DNA of 64,000 nucleotides. It comes from Ianthella basta (taxonomy: Eukaryota > Porifera > Demospongiae > Verongiida > Ianthellidae). Each line of letters begins with the position of its first letter. The first letter of the stretch is position 1. The position numbers and the translations under genes are program-made. Below are positions 62,378 through 64,000 of this stretch, piece after piece. Where the stretch lies: assembly GCA_964019415.1 (NCBI GenBank), contig OZ025885.1:67501-131500 (forward strand), in the 5' to 3' direction. The notes under the pieces were generated by a model, which saw only the letters and a list, made by a program, of their open reading frames with translations, was not told where the DNA came from and did no database searches.

Positions 62378-63670
62378 ATGGCGGTTGGTTGCGCTGCACC
62401 GAAATCTTCAAAGCTTTGCATCTCCTTGTAACTAGTTCCTTTTCCACCCTGCAGACGTCGAATGTGAAGAATAAGAACAAGCGTGGAGAGCTTGAGTTTT
62501 GGAAGACGTCTCTTCCACCGTTTGGCGCACAGTGGAAGAGTTATACTTTTGAGATCGTCGGAGGAGTGTATTTCTTGAGGCACAAGCGACACCACGTGCG
62601 TGTCTGTCTGTCTGTGTGTTGTATACATCCTTAAGATGCTGTCAAAGTAAATATTTCATCCACTCGCCCACCACCCTCTGCCCTCCCCCCCTCCCCCTCC
62701 CCCGCCCCTCCTCTCCCTCCTCAGTTGCTCCACCAACCACAGGACCAGGTGGTACTGTCAGAGATAACAGAAGTGGAGCCCGACCCCCAGGAAGAGAGGG
62801 CCTTTGTGGTGCGGCTCTCTGGTGCTCGGTTACCATGGACACTTAGAGCAAAATCAAAGGTCAGAATGATGGAGTGTGTGAGGTCCCCCACTGCTGTAGT
62901 CCCATCTGCAGCGGAGGGACAGCTGTTTTCAGCACTTCTGTGATGTTGGCATTGAATGTGTTATGAGTTCTTGCCCTGGCACACACACACGCTATTGGCT
63001 AGTGGCATTGGATGTCATTGGCTGAGTGTGTGTAGCATGCAAGGCCAGCAGTGCATTAAGCAACCATGAATTGACGGTACCTCATACTGTAATAGTTGTC
63101 TAGAGTCATGTGACTTGCATGTGATGTACATGTGACTTGCATGTGACATACATGTGACTTATATGTCACCTTGCTATGCACCGGCTAGCTGTGTCCAGTC
63201 TATCACTGATGTCATATGCACACAACACGCCTCCACCTCTCCGCTCCACAGGAAGAGATGAAGGAGTGGATGGAAGCCCTTCTCCCTGGCTCCTACCAGC
63301 GCTGGCAGGTATGGGACAGCCCCCATGCATGTGCCCACTGCTCCCTGCACGTGCAAACACACTGCACAAGTTCAGCCACCGTGCCAAGTGCAGCTGTACT
63401 TAAAACATTGACCAATTGCAATTGTTGCTTCGAGAGAGGCACCATTTGAACTGGTGCCAGAAGTAGCACTGTTTGCAAGATTCATCTTGTTGACACCTTT
63501 TACTGCAATTCTCCACACTCCCCTCCTCCTGCCCTCACCAGAGCTGCCAGTCCTCCTCCAGTCAGATGCCCACCTCGCCCCCCACCACAGACGACGACGC
63601 ACCTCCTCCATACAACCCTGAGTTGATGCGTAAACCAAATGCACTCTATCCACAATTACCAGAAAAATAG
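62378..63670 (+). CDS. PH-domain protein with C-terminal PPPY motif
   Basis: Exons 62455-62595, 62725-62859, 63252-63308 and 63542-63670 join in phase 0. They encode a pleckstrin-homology fold: GELEFWKTSLPPFGAQW (strand 1-2), YTFEIVGGVYFLRH, RAFVVRLSGARLPW and a final helix EEMKEWMEALLPGSYQ with the conserved Trp. The tail DDDAPPPYNPELMRK carries a WW-binding PPxY motif. The first coding exon is unclear: ATG at 62378 with a weak donor after ATGGCG, or ATG at 62364, both splicing to 62455. About 155 aa. Probably a lipid-binding adaptor; family not recognised. Same strand as the preceding PPxY gene. Confidence 0.8.
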
Positions 63671-64000
63671 CAACTTGTCCCAACATCTGTAAGAGGCACA
63701 TGTACATAATTATACCATATTATTGCATAATATACCATATTATTGCATAATATACCATATTATTGCATAATATACCATATTATTGCATAATATACCATAT
63801 TATTGCATAATATAGCACTGGCCATTGCAATGTATCACTTCATTTGGTTTTGTATTTTTGCTGCTGTCAATAGTGCATTGTACTAGTCTGGACTTGCTAG
63901 CCCATCCACTTTGTGGGTCTCCTCCGCAAGCTCTTCATATCATGCAATAGTCCACACTCAAGGGACAACAGACCATCACCACATTAATGCTGTCCTTGTG
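63671..64000. repeat. Right edge with 20-bp AT-rich tandem repeat
   Basis: 63707-63815 has five units of TATACCATATTATTGCATAA. The rest is unremarkable; no gene begins before the window ends. Confidence 0.8.

Overview
The window is animal nuclear DNA. Nearly all genes are intron-rich, intergenic gaps are tens to hundreds of bases, and the recognisable products are metazoan housekeeping or chromatin proteins (NDUFV1, FAF2, Ku80/XRCC5, ribosomal protein S8, PTRHD1, a ZMYND8-type reader, TRAM1, Mediator MED1, an RNF41-like RING protein). The compact layout, the Neuralized-repeat/RING/TRAF-finger proteins and a Ginger-type DNA transposon suggest a non-bilaterian animal, most likely a sponge; that placement is inference. 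Exon models were built by hand from splice signals, reading phase and remembered protein families; most close perfectly in phase.

Layout: NDUFV1 (-, 3' end outside the window) shares a 53-bp head-to-head promoter with an intronless multi-pass membrane protein (+). Then come FAF2 (-) and XRCC5 (-). From 13.5 to 42.1 kb lies a segmentally duplicated array whose ideal unit is [type A NHR-RING-TRAF gene -][type B NHR-RING-TRAF gene -][RPS8 +][PTRHD1 +]. Five NHR-RING-TRAF genes are intact (410, 392, 430, 470 and 460 aa); other pieces survive as truncated type A, RPS8 and PTRHD1 fragments. RPS8 at 29.9-31.4 kb is complete, while the copy at 40.1-41.1 kb has lost exon 2 and its start codon. A 3.8-kb Ginger-like cut-and-paste transposon (integrase + Ulp1-type protease + PHD) sits 13 bp upstream of the start codon of the last NHR gene, between a perfect ATAA duplication; the undisturbed paralogous promoters show the empty site. 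From 42.7 kb follow ZMYND8-like (-), TRAM1 (+), MED1 (-), an RNF41-like gene (-), a single-pass PPxY membrane protein (+) and a PH-domain PPxY protein (+).

The most striking window-wide pattern concerns simple repeats. In the housekeeping genes, C4T-type pyrimidine tracts lie on the sense strand directly against 3' splice sites, and GT or G-rich tracts often lie against 5' splice sites, whichever strand the gene is on. Two minisatellites in ZMYND8-like introns are built of units that resemble 5' splice sites. The repeats therefore look like expansions of splice signals rather than random microsatellites. Introns of the NHR array do not show this.
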